The notes beneath the pieces were generated by a model. It did no database searches and was not told the DNA's origin. It saw only the letters and a list, made by a program, of their open reading frames with translations. A program made the position numbers and the translations under genes. From an uncultured Oscillibacter sp. (GTDB taxonomy: Bacteria; Bacillota; Clostridia; Oscillospirales; Oscillospiraceae): 50,860 nucleotides of DNA. The DNA lies in contig CAJTZL010000016.1 in the NCBI GenBank assembly GCA_910583695.1, forward strand, positions 1 through 50,860. The letters are read 5' to 3'. Within the stretch, counting starts at the first letter, position 1; each line of letters opens with the position of its first letter. Below, piece after piece: positions 40,252 to 49,303 of this stretch.

Positions 40252-41754
40252 GTGGGCGAATACGTAGTTGAGCTGAGAAACATAACCAAGCGCTTCCCCG
40301 GCGTCGTGGCCCTGCACAACATGCAGTTGGCCGTGAAGCCGGGCGAGATCCACGGATTGATCGGGGAGAACGGCGCGGGAAAATCCACGCTGATCAAGGT
40401 CCTCACCGGCGTCCATATGGCGGACGAGGGCGAGATCTATGTCCACGGTGAGAAAAAGGTCTTTAAAAACCCCAACGAGTCCGCCGCCGCAGGCATCGCC
40501 TGTGTGTATCAGGAGCTGAACATCGAAAAGCTCCTCAGCGTCACGGACAACATCTTTATCAACAAATGGACCAAGAAGGGCTTCCTCCTGGACTATGAGG
40601 GCATGCACAAAAAGGCCGGGGAGGTCATGAAATCCCTGGGCCAGGACGTGGACCCCAGGAAGCCCGCGGGCACCTTCGGCATGGGCGTTCAGCAGATGAT
40701 CGAGATTGCCAAGGCGGTGCTCATCGACGCAAAAATGATTATCATGGACGAACCGACCTCCTCCCTGGGAGAAAAGGAGGTCAAGCAGCTGATGGCTACC
40801 TGCCGGGAATTGAAGGCCCGGGGCGTGGGCATCCTCTTCGTCTCTCACAAGCTGGAGGAGCTCTTCGAGCTCTGCGACCGGGTGACGGTCATCCGGGACG
40901 GCGAGTATATCGAAACCCGAGATATCCAGGACTGGACCAACGACTCCCTGATTGCCTCCATGGTGGGCCGGACGCTGGACAACCTGTTCCCCAAGGAGTA
41001 CGGCAAGAAGGGCGAGTGCATGCTGAAGGTGGAAAACCTCTCCATCGGCGGCGTGCTGCGGAACGTCAGCTTTGAAGCTTACGGCGGACAGGTCCTGGGC
41101 CTCAGCGGTCTGGTGGGCGCGGGACGGACGGAAACCGTCCGGGCCGTCTTCGGCGCGGACCCCATTGACGGCGGAAAAATCTACGTCAAGGGCAAGGAGG
41201 TCCATATCAAGAACCCCAAACAGGCCATTGCGGCGGGCATCGCCCTGCTGACGGAGGACCGAAAGGGCCAGGGTCTGGTGCTGGCCCAGACCATCCGCAC
41301 CAATCTGATCCTCTCCAGTCTCAAGCGGCATTCCACCGGCATCTTCCTGGATGAGAAGAAGATTGAGGAGAGCGGCCAGGGGCATATTCAGTCCCTGCGC
41401 ATCAAGACCCCCTCCATTGACGAGATCGTGGGACAGCTCTCCGGCGGAAACCAGCAAAAGGTCGTCATCGGCAAATGGATCAACAACGACGCCGATATCT
41501 ACATCTTCGACGAACCCACCCGAGGCATCGACGTGGGAGCCAAAGTCGAGGTTTACAATGTTATGAACAGTCTGGTGAAGGCTGGAAAATGCGTCATCAT
41601 GATCTCCTCTGAAATGCCGGAGATTCTGGGCATGAGCGACCGGGTGGTTGTCATGCGGGGCGGCAGGGTCATGGCCACCGTGGACCGGGACAGCAAGCAT
41701 TTCAACCAGGAGGACATCATGAAAGCGGCTTGGGGAGGTAGTTTAGATGACTAA
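40252..41754 (+). CDS. Sugar/inositol ABC transporter ATP-binding protein (duplicated ATPase)
   Basis: The 500-residue protein has two ABC domains of the RbsA/MglA/XylG kind. The first has Walker A GENGAGKST (38-46), degenerate signature MGVQQMIEIAKAV and MDEPTSSL; the second has degenerate P-loop LSGLVGAGRTE, signature QLSGGNQQKVVIGKW and FDEPTRGIDVGAK. It starts with GTG, with GAGGTG about 8 bp upstream. The stop lies inside the permease gene (8-bp overlap). It powers the import of the cyclitol or sugar bound by the upstream lipoprotein. Confidence 0.94.
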   Translation: MGEYVVELRNITKRFPGVVALHNMQLAVKPGEIHGLIGENGAGKSTLIKVLTGVHMADEGEIYVHGEKKVFKNPNESAAAGIACVYQELNIEKLLSVTDNIFINKWTKKGFLLDYEGMHKKAGEVMKSLGQDVDPRKPAGTFGMGVQQMIEIAKAVLIDAKMIIMDEPTSSLGEKEVKQLMATCRELKARGVGILFVSHKLEELFELCDRVTVIRDGEYIETRDIQDWTNDSLIASMVGRTLDNLFPKEYGKKGECMLKVENLSIGGVLRNVSFEAYGGQVLGLSGLVGAGRTETVRAVFGADPIDGGKIYVKGKEVHIKNPKQAIAAGIALLTEDRKGQGLVLAQTIRTNLILSSLKRHSTGIFLDEKKIEESGQGHIQSLRIKTPSIDEIVGQLSGGNQQKVVIGKWINNDADIYIFDEPTRGIDVGAKVEVYNVMNSLVKAGKCVIMISSEMPEILGMSDRVVVMRGGRVMATVDRDSKHFNQEDIMKAAWGGSLDD

Positions 41755-42760
41755 GAAAAAGAGCGGGTCCGGGTTCCAAATGGGCACCCTGCTGGCCCTG
41801 GTAATCATGTGCGTGGTTTTGTCCGTTGCGAACTCCAACTTCTACAGCTACGCAAACCTTATGGGCATTTTGAAGCAGACGGCCTTTAACGCTTTCCTGG
41901 CGGTGGGCATGCTGCTGTGCCTCATCACGGCGGGCATCGACCTGTCTGTGGGCGCCAACGCCGTGTTCTGCGCCTGTGTCATGGGCGCTATGAACAAAGC
42001 AAACGTCGGAAGCGGCGTCCTGATGATGGTGGTGGCCATCGTGGCCGGCGGCCTGATGGGCTTCATCAACGGAACGCTCCTGACCCGCCTGCACCTGCCC
42101 CATCCCTTCGTGTCCACCCTGGGCATGAAGAACGTGCTCTGGGGCATGGCTTTGCTTGTCACCGGCAGCCAGATTGTCAACAACTTCCCCGAGTCCGTCC
42201 AGTTCCTGGGCAAGGCCACCATCAACGGCTTCCCGGTGAGCTTCATTGTGGTCATCGTCCTGTACATCATTATGCACCTGTTCCTCAGCCGCACGGCCCT
42301 GGGCCGGTCCATCTACTGCGCCGGCGGCAACATGGAGGCCACCCGGCTCTCCGGTATCAACACGGCCAACGTGCTGACCTTCTGCTACACCATGTCCGGC
42401 GTCATGGCGGCCCTGGGCGGCATCGTCTCCGTGGGCCGGTCCGGCATCTGCAACGGAGCAAACGCGAATCTGCCCTATGATACGGACGCCATCGCGGCCT
42501 GCATCATCGGCGGAGCCTCCTTCACGGGAGGAAAGGGCACCATGATCGGCACCATGCTGGGCGCTCTGATCATCGCGGTCCTCCGGAACGGCTTTGCCTT
42601 GATGTCCATCGACTCTGCGGGCCAGAACATCGTTCTGGGCCTGGTCATTATCCTGGCCGTCTTCATGGACGTGGTCCGCGCCGGCATGGAGGCCAAGAAC
42701 CGCCGCATGGCCGCCGCCGCCAAGCAGGAGGCCGAGGAAAAGGAGAAGGTTGCGAAATAA
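41747..42760 (+). CDS. Sugar/inositol ABC transporter permease
   Basis: The 337-residue membrane protein is of the RbsC/XylH/BPD_transp_2 type: TAFNAFLAVGMLLCLITAGIDLSVGA near the N-terminus, RTALGRSIYCAGGNMEATRLSGIN in the cytoplasmic EAA-like loop, and about ten hydrophobic segments. Its start overlaps the ATPase gene by 8 bp and its stop overlaps the dehydrogenase start, so four genes form one operon. A charged C-terminal tail (KQEAEEKEKVAK) closes it. Confidence 0.93.
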   Translation: MTKKKSGSGFQMGTLLALVIMCVVLSVANSNFYSYANLMGILKQTAFNAFLAVGMLLCLITAGIDLSVGANAVFCACVMGAMNKANVGSGVLMMVVAIVAGGLMGFINGTLLTRLHLPHPFVSTLGMKNVLWGMALLVTGSQIVNNFPESVQFLGKATINGFPVSFIVVIVLYIIMHLFLSRTALGRSIYCAGGNMEATRLSGINTANVLTFCYTMSGVMAALGGIVSVGRSGICNGANANLPYDTDAIAACIIGGASFTGGKGTMIGTMLGALIIAVLRNGFALMSIDSAGQNIVLGLVIILAVFMDVVRAGMEAKNRRMAAAAKQEAEEKEKVAK

Positions 42761-43776
42761 TGAACAAAGTAAAAATCGGTGTGGTGGGCCTGGGCCGTCT
42801 GGGCAAGGTCCACGCCCAGAATATCCGCTATAAGATTCCCGGCGCGGAGCTGACGGCGGCCTGTTCCATCGTCCCCGCGGAGCTGGAATACGCCAAAAAC
42901 GAGCTGGGCGTCGCCGACGTCTACACGGACTACAAGGAGATGCTGGCGAAAGCCGACATCGACGCGGTGGTGATCGTCACCACCTCCAGCGAGCACTGCT
43001 GGCAGATCGAGGCCGCCCTGGACGCGGGGAAGCATGTCTTCTCCGAGAAGCCCCTGGGCGTGGACGTGGCCCAGTGCAGGCAGGCAGAGGCCGCCGTGGA
43101 GCGGCACCCGGAGCTCACCTTCATGCTGGGCTTCATGCGCCGCTACGACAAGTCCTATTCCTACGCCAAGCAGAAAATCGAGGAAGGGGCCATCGGCACG
43201 CCCTATCTGGTGAAGGCCACCGGCATCGACCCGGAGGCGTTTGTGGAGGGGGCCATCCGGTTTGCCAAGACCTCCGGCGGCATCTTCCTGGACATGGCCA
43301 TTCACGACATCGACCTGATGCGCTGGTTCCTGGGCTGTGAGGCCACGGAGGTCTACGCCATGGGCTCCACCTTCAAGCACCCGGAGTTCAAGGAAGCTGG
43401 GGACGACGAAACCGGCGTGGCGGTCTACAAGTTTGAAAACGGCGCCATGGGCATGATCCATGTGGGCCGGACGGCCCCCTACGGCTACCACGTGGAAACC
43501 GAGATCGTGGGCACCGAAGGGTCTATCCGCATCTCCGCCGTCCCGGAGAAAAACCAGGCCCGGCTGTACAACCAGAACGGCGTGTGCGCCGAGTGCGTAG
43601 GCTCCTTCCCGGAGCGGTTTGAGGAAGCCTACCTCATTGAGGTCCAGGAGTTCGTGGACTGCGTGCTCCAGGGCAAGACCCCTGGGGTCAGCGTCTACGA
43701 CGGGACCAAGTCCACCGCCATCGGCTACGCCACAACCGAGGCGTGGCGGACCGGCAAGGCCGTCAAGCTGAACTGA
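42760..43776 (+). CDS. iolG: Gfo/Idh/MocA oxidoreductase, inositol 2-dehydrogenase type
   Basis: The 338-residue protein has an N-terminal Rossmann NAD(P) site (GVVGLGRLGKVHAQNI, with GxGxxG), the EKP motif (SEKPLGVDV) with the catalytic Lys, FMRRYDKSY, and GGIFLDMAIHDIDLMRWF carrying the conserved Asp/His. It matches myo-inositol 2-dehydrogenase (IolG) most closely in my judgement. It would oxidise imported inositol to scyllo-inosose. No other iol genes are adjacent, so a different cyclitol or sugar is possible. Start overlaps the permease stop (TAATG). A terminator follows. Confidence 0.85.
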   Translation: MNKVKIGVVGLGRLGKVHAQNIRYKIPGAELTAACSIVPAELEYAKNELGVADVYTDYKEMLAKADIDAVVIVTTSSEHCWQIEAALDAGKHVFSEKPLGVDVAQCRQAEAAVERHPELTFMLGFMRRYDKSYSYAKQKIEEGAIGTPYLVKATGIDPEAFVEGAIRFAKTSGGIFLDMAIHDIDLMRWFLGCEATEVYAMGSTFKHPEFKEAGDDETGVAVYKFENGAMGMIHVGRTAPYGYHVETEIVGTEGSIRISAVPEKNQARLYNQNGVCAECVGSFPERFEEAYLIEVQEFVDCVLQGKTPGVSVYDGTKSTAIGYATTEAWRTGKAVKLN

Positions 43777-43784
43777 GCGAACGG

Positions 43785-43818
43785 AAAACCCCCGCTGTCT
43801 CTTGACAGCGGGGGTTTT
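43785..43818 (+). terminator. Terminator of the inositol-type operon
   Basis: AAAACCCCCGCTGTC (43785-43799) and GACAGCGGGGGTTTT (43804-43818) form a perfect 15-bp stem with a 4-nt loop and T tail. Confidence 0.93.
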
Positions 43819-43894
43819 TGCGGGATGAGCTCCTGCGCATTTTATAAAGAAATGCGGCGCAGAGGCGGGCAAACAAACCGGCTGCACCTGCGGC

Positions 43895-44476
43895 TCAGGC
43901 GGAGCGGATGACGTCCTTGTTCTTCACGAAGTATTCCACCCCGGAATACAGGGTCGTCAGGGTGATGATCCAGCCGCAGACCGTGTCGGCCCACGAGATA
44001 TACCGGTCCCAAGGCACGGCGGTCAGTTGTCCCCCGGCTTGGCTGGCGGCCAGGGAGGGTCCCAGCAGCAGCATCACCACGATGCACACCATGGTGGACG
44101 CCGTTTTCACCTTCCCGGACCATCCGGCGGCAATCACCCGCCCGTTGTCCGAGGCGATCATCCGCAGTCCGCTGACGGCGAACTCCCGGGTAATCACGAT
44201 CATCACCATCCACGCGGGCATCCGGCCCACCTCCACGAACCACAGCAAGGCGGCCGTCACCAGAATCTTGTCCGCCAGGGGATCGGCAAACTTGCCGAAG
44301 TCCGTGACAAGGTTGTACTTCCGGGCAATCTTCCCGTCCAGCAGGTCCGTCAGGCTGGCGATGATGAAAATGGCCAGCGCCGCGTAGTCCGCCCCGGGGA
44401 AGCCCCAGTACAGCATCGCCAGAAACACCGGCGTCAGCACAATGCGGAACATGGTCAGTTTATTGGGCAGATTCAT
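43895..44476 (-). CDS. pgsA: CDP-diacylglycerol-glycerol-3-phosphate 3-phosphatidyltransferase
   Basis: The 193-residue membrane protein contains the CDP-alcohol phosphotransferase motif: DLLDGKIAR..YNLVTDFGKFADPLADK, fitting D-x2-DG-x2-AR-x8-G-x3-D-x3-D. It makes phosphatidylglycerol phosphate, the first committed step of PG and cardiolipin synthesis. The first nine residues (NLPNKLTMF) are typical of PgsA. Several helices follow. The start overlaps the HhH gene stop (ATGA). It is the last gene of the rimO-side operon. Confidence 0.95.
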   Translation of the reverse strand: MNLPNKLTMFRIVLTPVFLAMLYWGFPGADYAALAIFIIASLTDLLDGKIARKYNLVTDFGKFADPLADKILVTAALLWFVEVGRMPAWMVMIVITREFAVSGLRMIASDNGRVIAAGWSGKVKTASTMVCIVVMLLLGPSLAASQAGGQLTAVPWDRYISWADTVCGWIITLTTLYSGVEYFVKNKDVIRSA

Positions 44477-44748
44477 AGGTCCTCCTTCTCCGGATAGGGT
44501 TTATCCTTCCAGTACCACCATTTCAGCTTCTCCGGGTCCCGGTCCGGATGGTCCGCGTAGTACACCGCCGCCCGCCAGACATACAGGGCACAGCGGTCCT
44601 CCTGATAGCCCTTCATCAGGCACTCCTTCAGGTACAGCTCCTCCGGGTCCCGGCCTCGGAGGTCCGAAACCTGCCGCAGGCCCAGGGCCTCCATCACGGC
44701 GGCGATGCGGGTTCCCACGCCGGGGATTTCCGTCAGGGGGCTGTTCAT
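44473..44748 (-). CDS. Helix-hairpin-helix protein, Cdd1 family
   Basis: The 91-residue protein begins with a helix-hairpin-helix (LTEIPGVGTRIAAVMEALG). It continues with VSDLRGRDPEELY and DRCALYVWRAAVYYA, the pattern of the Cdd1 (pathogenicity locus) family. Such HhH proteins probably bind DNA, but the role is unknown. Both ends overlap neighbouring genes by 4 bp (rimO before, pgsA after), so it is translationally coupled within the operon. Confidence 0.85.
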   Translation of the reverse strand: MNSPLTEIPGVGTRIAAVMEALGLRQVSDLRGRDPEELYLKECLMKGYQEDRCALYVWRAAVYYADHPDRDPEKLKWWYWKDKPYPEKEDL

Positions 44749-46067
44749 ACCCGCTCCCCGGTGAGCTCCCCGTCCATGACTCCGGTGAGGCGGACGGTGA
44801 CGAAGTCCCCCGGCTCCGGCTCCTCTTCGGAGGAAAACCAGATTCGCCCGTCGATCTCCGGGGACTCGGCATAGCTCCGGCCGTGGAACATCTGGGCCTG
44901 GCGGTGAAAGCCCTCGCAGAGGACCTCCCGCTCCGTTCCCAGAAGGGACTCGTTGTAGCCATCGATGACATCCGACTGCACATCCACGGCGATCTCCGCC
45001 CGGCGGGCGGCCTCCTCGCTGTCCACATGGTCCATCTGCGCCGCGGGGGTCCCGTCCTCCGGAGAGAAGGGGAAGACCCCGGCCCGCTCAATCTTCTGCT
45101 CCCGGAGAAATTCGCACAGCTCCTCAAACTCCGCCTCCCCCTCTCCGGGAAGCCCGGTGATGAGGCTGGTCCGCAGAACCAGCCCGGGAATGCGCGCCCG
45201 GAGGGTTTGGAACAAAGCCCGGATGGACTCCTTGGTATCCCGGCGGTTCATGGCCTTCAGGATGCCGTCGCTGCAGTGCTGGATGGGGATATCCAGATAG
45301 GGGAGAATCTTCGGTTCACCGGCAATCACGGCGATGAGCTCCTCCGTAATTTCGTCAGGGTAGAGGTAGTGGAGGCGAATCCAGTGGAAATCCAGACGGC
45401 AGAGCTCCCGGAGGAGGGCGGCCAGCTGATGCTCCCCGTTCAGGTCCGTGCCGTACCGGGTGATGTCCTGGGCGATGACCAGCAGCTCCTTCACCCCGGC
45501 GGAGCTGAGCTCCGCCGCCTCGTCCAAAAGCTCCCCCATGGGGCGGCTGCGGTATTTTCCCCGGAGGGAGGGAATGACGCAGTAGGCGCAGTGGTTGTCG
45601 CAGCCCTCGGCAATGCGGAGGTAGGCGTACCAGGGGGGCGTGGAGAGGATGCGGGGGCCGTTCTGGGGGGCGGTGTGGATGTTCCCCAGACGGCAGGGCC
45701 GGAGACCGGCCTCCATGACCTCGGAAAGGGCCTGTACAATGTCGCCATAGCTGCCGGTGCCCAGGATGCCGTCGATTTCCGGCAGCTCCTCCAGCACGTC
45801 GGCCTTGTAACGCTGGGCCATGCAGCCGGTAATCAGAATTTTTTTCAGCCCTCCCGCCCGTTTCAGCTCCGCCAGCTCCAGGACGTGTCCGATGGCCTCC
45901 TCACAAGCGGAGGCCAGGAAGCCGCAGGTGTTCACCACCGCCACGTCGGCGGCGGCAGGGTCCGGGACGATTTCGTGGCCTGCCGATTGAACCAGGGACA
46001 TCATCTGTTCGCAGTTCACCTGGTTCTTGGCGCAGCCCAGGGAGGTAAAGGATATTTTGTATGACAT
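44745..46067 (-). CDS. rimO: Ribosomal protein S12 methylthiotransferase RimO
   Basis: The 440-residue protein has the MiaB/RimO organisation. The UPF0004 domain begins with SLGCAKNQVNCEQMM and includes NTCGF and TGCMAQR (three Cys for the second Fe-S cluster). The radical-SAM motif is CDNHCAYC, then GLPGEGEAEF, and a C-terminal TRAM domain (GDFVTVRLTGVMDGEL). SLGCAKN is typical of RimO rather than MiaB. It adds a methylthio group to Asp of S12. AAGG lies upstream. The MT-A70 gene sits 180 bp upstream on the same strand. Confidence 0.95.
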   Translation of the reverse strand: MSYKISFTSLGCAKNQVNCEQMMSLVQSAGHEIVPDPAAADVAVVNTCGFLASACEEAIGHVLELAELKRAGGLKKILITGCMAQRYKADVLEELPEIDGILGTGSYGDIVQALSEVMEAGLRPCRLGNIHTAPQNGPRILSTPPWYAYLRIAEGCDNHCAYCVIPSLRGKYRSRPMGELLDEAAELSSAGVKELLVIAQDITRYGTDLNGEHQLAALLRELCRLDFHWIRLHYLYPDEITEELIAVIAGEPKILPYLDIPIQHCSDGILKAMNRRDTKESIRALFQTLRARIPGLVLRTSLITGLPGEGEAEFEELCEFLREQKIERAGVFPFSPEDGTPAAQMDHVDSEEAARRAEIAVDVQSDVIDGYNESLLGTEREVLCEGFHRQAQMFHGRSYAESPEIDGRIWFSSEEEPEPGDFVTVRLTGVMDGELTGERV

Positions 46068-46095
46068 GAAAATACCTTTCTCTGATAGAGTTGCC

Positions 46096-46133
46096 GCTGA
46101 TTGAAAAGGCGCAAGAGCGCAGTTTCAATCAGC
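46096..46133 (-). terminator. Inverted repeat between the methyltransferase gene and rimO
   Basis: GCTGATTGAAA (46096-46106) and TTTCAATCAGC (46123-46133) are perfect 11-bp arms. There is no long T run, so it is either a weak terminator or a processing site at the border of the restriction-modification insert. Confidence 0.45.
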
Positions 46134-46246
46134 AGGCCATTGGCCCGCTGACGTGCACGGCGCATATGCGTTCCCCGTGAAGTCCGGAACAGTGAGTTGC
46201 CGGTACGATGGGATTCTTTTCAACTGTGCGGATGATAGAGGCCGCT

Positions 46247-46894
46247 TTATACGGCCGTGTCGGAATCTACGCATTTGTAGGTGGGCCAATCCGGTTTGTA
46301 GTCCTGATTTGCCTGATTTCCCCAGAGCTTCCAGCCGTCGCGGGTACCGCGGGCAAACAATTCCAGATAAGGTCCGGGGCTGCATTGTTCAATCAGGGTG
46401 ATCATTTCTTCCGGTTTGCGGGAGTGCTCCCGCTTCTGACTCCTGATCAAGTTTACTTGAACCCGCCCGGGGGCCAGGGTTCTGGCCTTGCTGCCGCGAA
46501 CGCCGAAAAGCAGCAATTCCGTGACGTTCCGAAAGTAAAAGCCCACGCCGCGCCCATCCGGGCCGCCGTCCTTTCGGACCTTTTCCCAGACAATGTTCGT
46601 TTTATATTGGAAGCCCCAGGCGTTTAATACCTCCAGACCCTGAGGAAGGAGTGCGTTCGGAACCCAGAGGTACAGGTGACTGGTATCATCAGCAACCTCT
46701 GCCACCGGAATCTGCTTGATGTCGTCCAGACTCATAGTCGGATAGCGGTTTAGGCGTTTGTTCTCCGGAGCCATTTTTCCCGTGCGGTTTTGAAACTGCC
46801 AGGGCGGGTCTGCAAGTATCGTTTTGAATTTCTGACCCTCGCAAAATTCCACAAGGTCATGCTCCATGTGATAATGAACGTTTTGAATCCCCAT
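46247..46894 (-). CDS. MT-A70 family adenine methyltransferase of a type II restriction-modification system
   Basis: The 215-residue protein shows ILADPPWQF (DPPW, residues 29-32), the catalytic motif of MT-A70 N6-adenine methyltransferases, plus YPTMSLDDIKQIP, HLYLWVPNALL, GFQYKTNIVWEK and a C-terminal YLELFARGTRDGWKLWGN (SAM-binding FxG-type region). I start at the ATG at 46894, 7 bp after AAAGGGG; an ATG two codons earlier overlaps the endonuclease stop. Immediately following a restriction endonuclease gene, it is most likely the protecting enzyme. Its GC content is lower than that of recA or rimO. Confidence 0.88.
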   Translation of the reverse strand: MGIQNVHYHMEHDLVEFCEGQKFKTILADPPWQFQNRTGKMAPENKRLNRYPTMSLDDIKQIPVAEVADDTSHLYLWVPNALLPQGLEVLNAWGFQYKTNIVWEKVRKDGGPDGRGVGFYFRNVTELLLFGVRGSKARTLAPGRVQVNLIRSQKREHSRKPEEMITLIEQCSPGPYLELFARGTRDGWKLWGNQANQDYKPDWPTYKCVDSDTAV

Positions 46895-46896
46895 GG

Positions 46897-47547
46897 TCAT
46901 TCCCCTTTCCAGTCGGAAATTGTCTCCGGCGTAATGCCTATCACAAGCAGAGGGCACCCGCCATGCCGTCTGGCGTGGATGCGGGGCAGGAGTTTACCCA
47001 TCCAAGTCGTGCTGGCGCCGTACTTTTTCTTTACCTCGTATCCCAGAGAGTCAAACACGGCGTTCAGCCTCTCGCTTCGCGTGATCAAGACGCCGCAGGA
47101 AATAACGCCGCATTCAAAGAAGGTACGAAAAGCATACAGATCGCGGTCGAAAGTCTGGTCCTTGCTGTTCCATTCCAAATCAACGGCTACCTCGCCCTTG
47201 ACATAATCAATTTTGTGGCCGCTGATAAATTGATTCAATCGAAATTCCCGGCTGGGGACCTTTCGGGTCTTCCCCTCTAAAAGGCGGACAACCAGGTCGC
47301 CGGATATCTCCGTTTCCTTCCAGCCCAGAGGTCTCAGCTGTGCGCTCAGCTTTTTGGGAACGTTGGACTCGTTCCCGCCCTTCTCCAAAATATCGGATAA
47401 TTCAATTTGAAATTGTTCCAGAGTGCCCATAATTTCCGCAAAGGCGTCCACATGGGTCTGACTCAAAATTTCAACAGCGCTGCTGAAGTTATACAACTCA
47501 TACCGGCTTCTGATGGTTTCAGGAATCAACTCCATCCATTTATCCAT
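46897..47547 (-). CDS. BglII/BstYI-type type II restriction endonuclease
   Basis: The 216-residue protein (start ATG 47547, AGGA 8 bp upstream; an in-frame ATG at 47562 overlaps the recX stop) fits the Endonuc-BglII family. It has a helical N-terminal half beginning MDKWMELIPETIRSRYEL. The core contains HKIDYVKGEVAVDLEWNSKD, where Asp114, Glu125 and Asn127 take the positions of the D...ExQ active site in BglII, and FFECGVISCGVLITR follows. I predict cleavage of a GATC-centred or related site, not provable here. It is coupled to the downstream methyltransferase gene and lies directly behind recX. Confidence 0.8.
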   Translation of the reverse strand: MDKWMELIPETIRSRYELYNFSSAVEILSQTHVDAFAEIMGTLEQFQIELSDILEKGGNESNVPKKLSAQLRPLGWKETEISGDLVVRLLEGKTRKVPSREFRLNQFISGHKIDYVKGEVAVDLEWNSKDQTFDRDLYAFRTFFECGVISCGVLITRSERLNAVFDSLGYEVKKKYGASTTWMGKLLPRIHARRHGGCPLLVIGITPETISDWKGE

Positions 47548-47558
47548 AACCCAATTCC

Positions 47559-48194
47559 TCATATATCCGCCATATCGTCATCCGCAAGCGCCTCGTTCAG
47601 CCGCTCCCAGGCGGCCCTGACCTCCCCCCAGGGGAAGCCCCGCCGGAGCAGCACGTTGGTCAGCCGCCGCTTCTCCTTCTCATCCGGGATCCGGCCCCGG
47701 AGCTTGCTTTGAAGAAATGCGTCCACCTGCCCGCCCTCCTCCGGAAGCTCTCCCAGGGCGTCCTCCCACAGCTCCCGGGGGATGCCCTTCTCATAGAGCT
47801 TTTCCCGGACTCGGGCGGGACCGTAGCCCATGCCGGAATAGTGCCGGACCAGGGCGGCGGCGTACTCCGCATCGTTCAGGGCCCCGATGGCCTCCAGCCA
47901 TTCGGCGGCGTAGCGGGCCTCCGCCTCATTGGCGCCCTTCTCCCGGAGCTTGCGCTCCAGATCCCGCCGGCTCATGGCCCGCTTGCCGATGAGGTCCGCC
48001 GCCGCCGCCCGGGTGTTGGAAACTCCGGCGGCCTCCTTCAGCCGCCCCAGGGCCTCCTGACCCAGGTCGTCCCCGGAGCGGAGGCCGAAGTCCAGCAGCT
48101 CCTGCTCCGTGATCTTCAGACAGGCCCCATCCTCCAAAAAAACCAGGATGCGGCCCTTTTTGTGCCTGGACGCCTCAATCCGCTCAATCCGCAT
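47559..48194 (-). CDS. recX: Regulatory protein RecX
   Basis: The 211-residue protein has an N-terminal extension and three-helix RecX repeats: AAAADLIGKRAMSRRDLERKL, VRHYSGMGYGPARVREKLYEKG and LTNVLLRRGFPWGEVRAAWE. It inhibits or modulates RecA filaments. Its ATG overlaps the recA stop (TGATG), so the two are coupled. Its stop overlaps the possible first ATG of the restriction enzyme gene (ATGA). Confidence 0.93.
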   Translation of the reverse strand: MRIERIEASRHKKGRILVFLEDGACLKITEQELLDFGLRSGDDLGQEALGRLKEAAGVSNTRAAAADLIGKRAMSRRDLERKLREKGANEAEARYAAEWLEAIGALNDAEYAAALVRHYSGMGYGPARVREKLYEKGIPRELWEDALGELPEEGGQVDAFLQSKLRGRIPDEKEKRRLTNVLLRRGFPWGEVRAAWERLNEALADDDMADI

Positions 48195-49303
48195 CAGCCG
48201 TCGGAGTCGTCAAAGTCGTCGGCGCTGACGTCCACCGCCCGGCCGGCGGCCTTGGCGGCCACCCGGGCCTGATTGCTCATGAGCTTGTCGAAGTTCTTCC
48301 GGATGTCCGCCTCCAGCTGGTCCCGAATCTCCGGGTTCTCCTGAAGGTACTTTTTCGCCGCCTCCCGGCCCTGGCCGATGCGGGTTTCTCCCATGGAGAA
48401 CCAGGAGCCCGCCTTCTGCACCAGCTCCAGCTTCACGCCCAGGTCGATGAGCTCGCTCTCCCGGACAATGCCCTCGCCGTACATGATGTCGAACTCCGCC
48501 TCCCGGAAGGGGGGCGCCATTTTGTTCTTCACCACCTTGGCCCGGGTCCGGTTGCCGATGATTTCACTGCCGTTTTTGATGGCCTCTATCCGGCGCACGT
48601 CGATGCGGACGGAGGCGTAGAATTTCAGCGCCCGGCCGCCGGTAGTGACCTCCGGGTTGCCGTACATGACGCCCACCTTTTCCCGGAGCTGGTTGATGAA
48701 GATGACGACGGTGTTGGTTTTGCCGATGGCGCCCGTCAGCTTCCGCAGGGCCTGGCTCATCAGCCGGGCGTGGAGGCCCACGTAGCTGTCGCCCATCTCG
48801 CCCTCAATCTCCGCCCGGGGCACCAGGGCGGCGACGGAGTCCACCACGATCACGTCGATGGCCCCGGAGCGGACCAGGGCCTCCGTGATTTCCAGAGCCT
48901 GCTCGCCGGTGTCCGGCTGGGAGATCAGCATGTCCTCCACCTTCACCCCCAGAGCGTGGGCGTAGGTGGGGTCCAGGGCGTGCTCCGCGTCCACGAAGGC
49001 CACCTCGCCCCCCCGCTTCTGGGCTTCCGCCACCACGTGGAGGGCCAGGGTGGTTTTACCGGAGGACTCCGGCCCGTAGATCTCAATGATGCGCCCCTTG
49101 GGGAGCCCGCCGATGCCAAGAGCCACGTCCAGGGCCAGGGAACCCGTGGGAATGAACTCCACATTCAGAGCTGTCCGGTCGCCCAGGCGCATGATGGAGC
49201 CCTTGCCGTACATTTTTTCGATCTGGCTCATGGCACTGTCGATGGCCTTTTTCTTGTCTGCCGCCGGAGCCGCGCTGGGCAGGGGCGCTTTCTCTTTTGC
49301 CAT
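48194..49303 (-). CDS. recA: Recombinase RecA
   Basis: The 369-residue protein is full-length RecA: MYGKGSIMRLGD, Walker A GPESSGKTT (77-85), VDAEHALDP, the L1 loop GEMGDSYVGLHARLMSQALR, NTVVIFINQLREK with L2 region GNPEVTTGGRAL, and an acidic C-terminus (DFDDSDG). AGGAGG is 7 bp before the ATG. In the leader, TATAAT is visible near 49320 but I see no GAAC-N4-GTTC LexA box. Confidence 0.98.
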   Translation of the reverse strand: MAKEKAPLPSAAPAADKKKAIDSAMSQIEKMYGKGSIMRLGDRTALNVEFIPTGSLALDVALGIGGLPKGRIIEIYGPESSGKTTLALHVVAEAQKRGGEVAFVDAEHALDPTYAHALGVKVEDMLISQPDTGEQALEITEALVRSGAIDVIVVDSVAALVPRAEIEGEMGDSYVGLHARLMSQALRKLTGAIGKTNTVVIFINQLREKVGVMYGNPEVTTGGRALKFYASVRIDVRRIEAIKNGSEIIGNRTRAKVVKNKMAPPFREAEFDIMYGEGIVRESELIDLGVKLELVQKAGSWFSMGETRIGQGREAAKKYLQENPEIRDQLEADIRKNFDKLMSNQARVAAKAAGRAVDVSADDFDDSDG

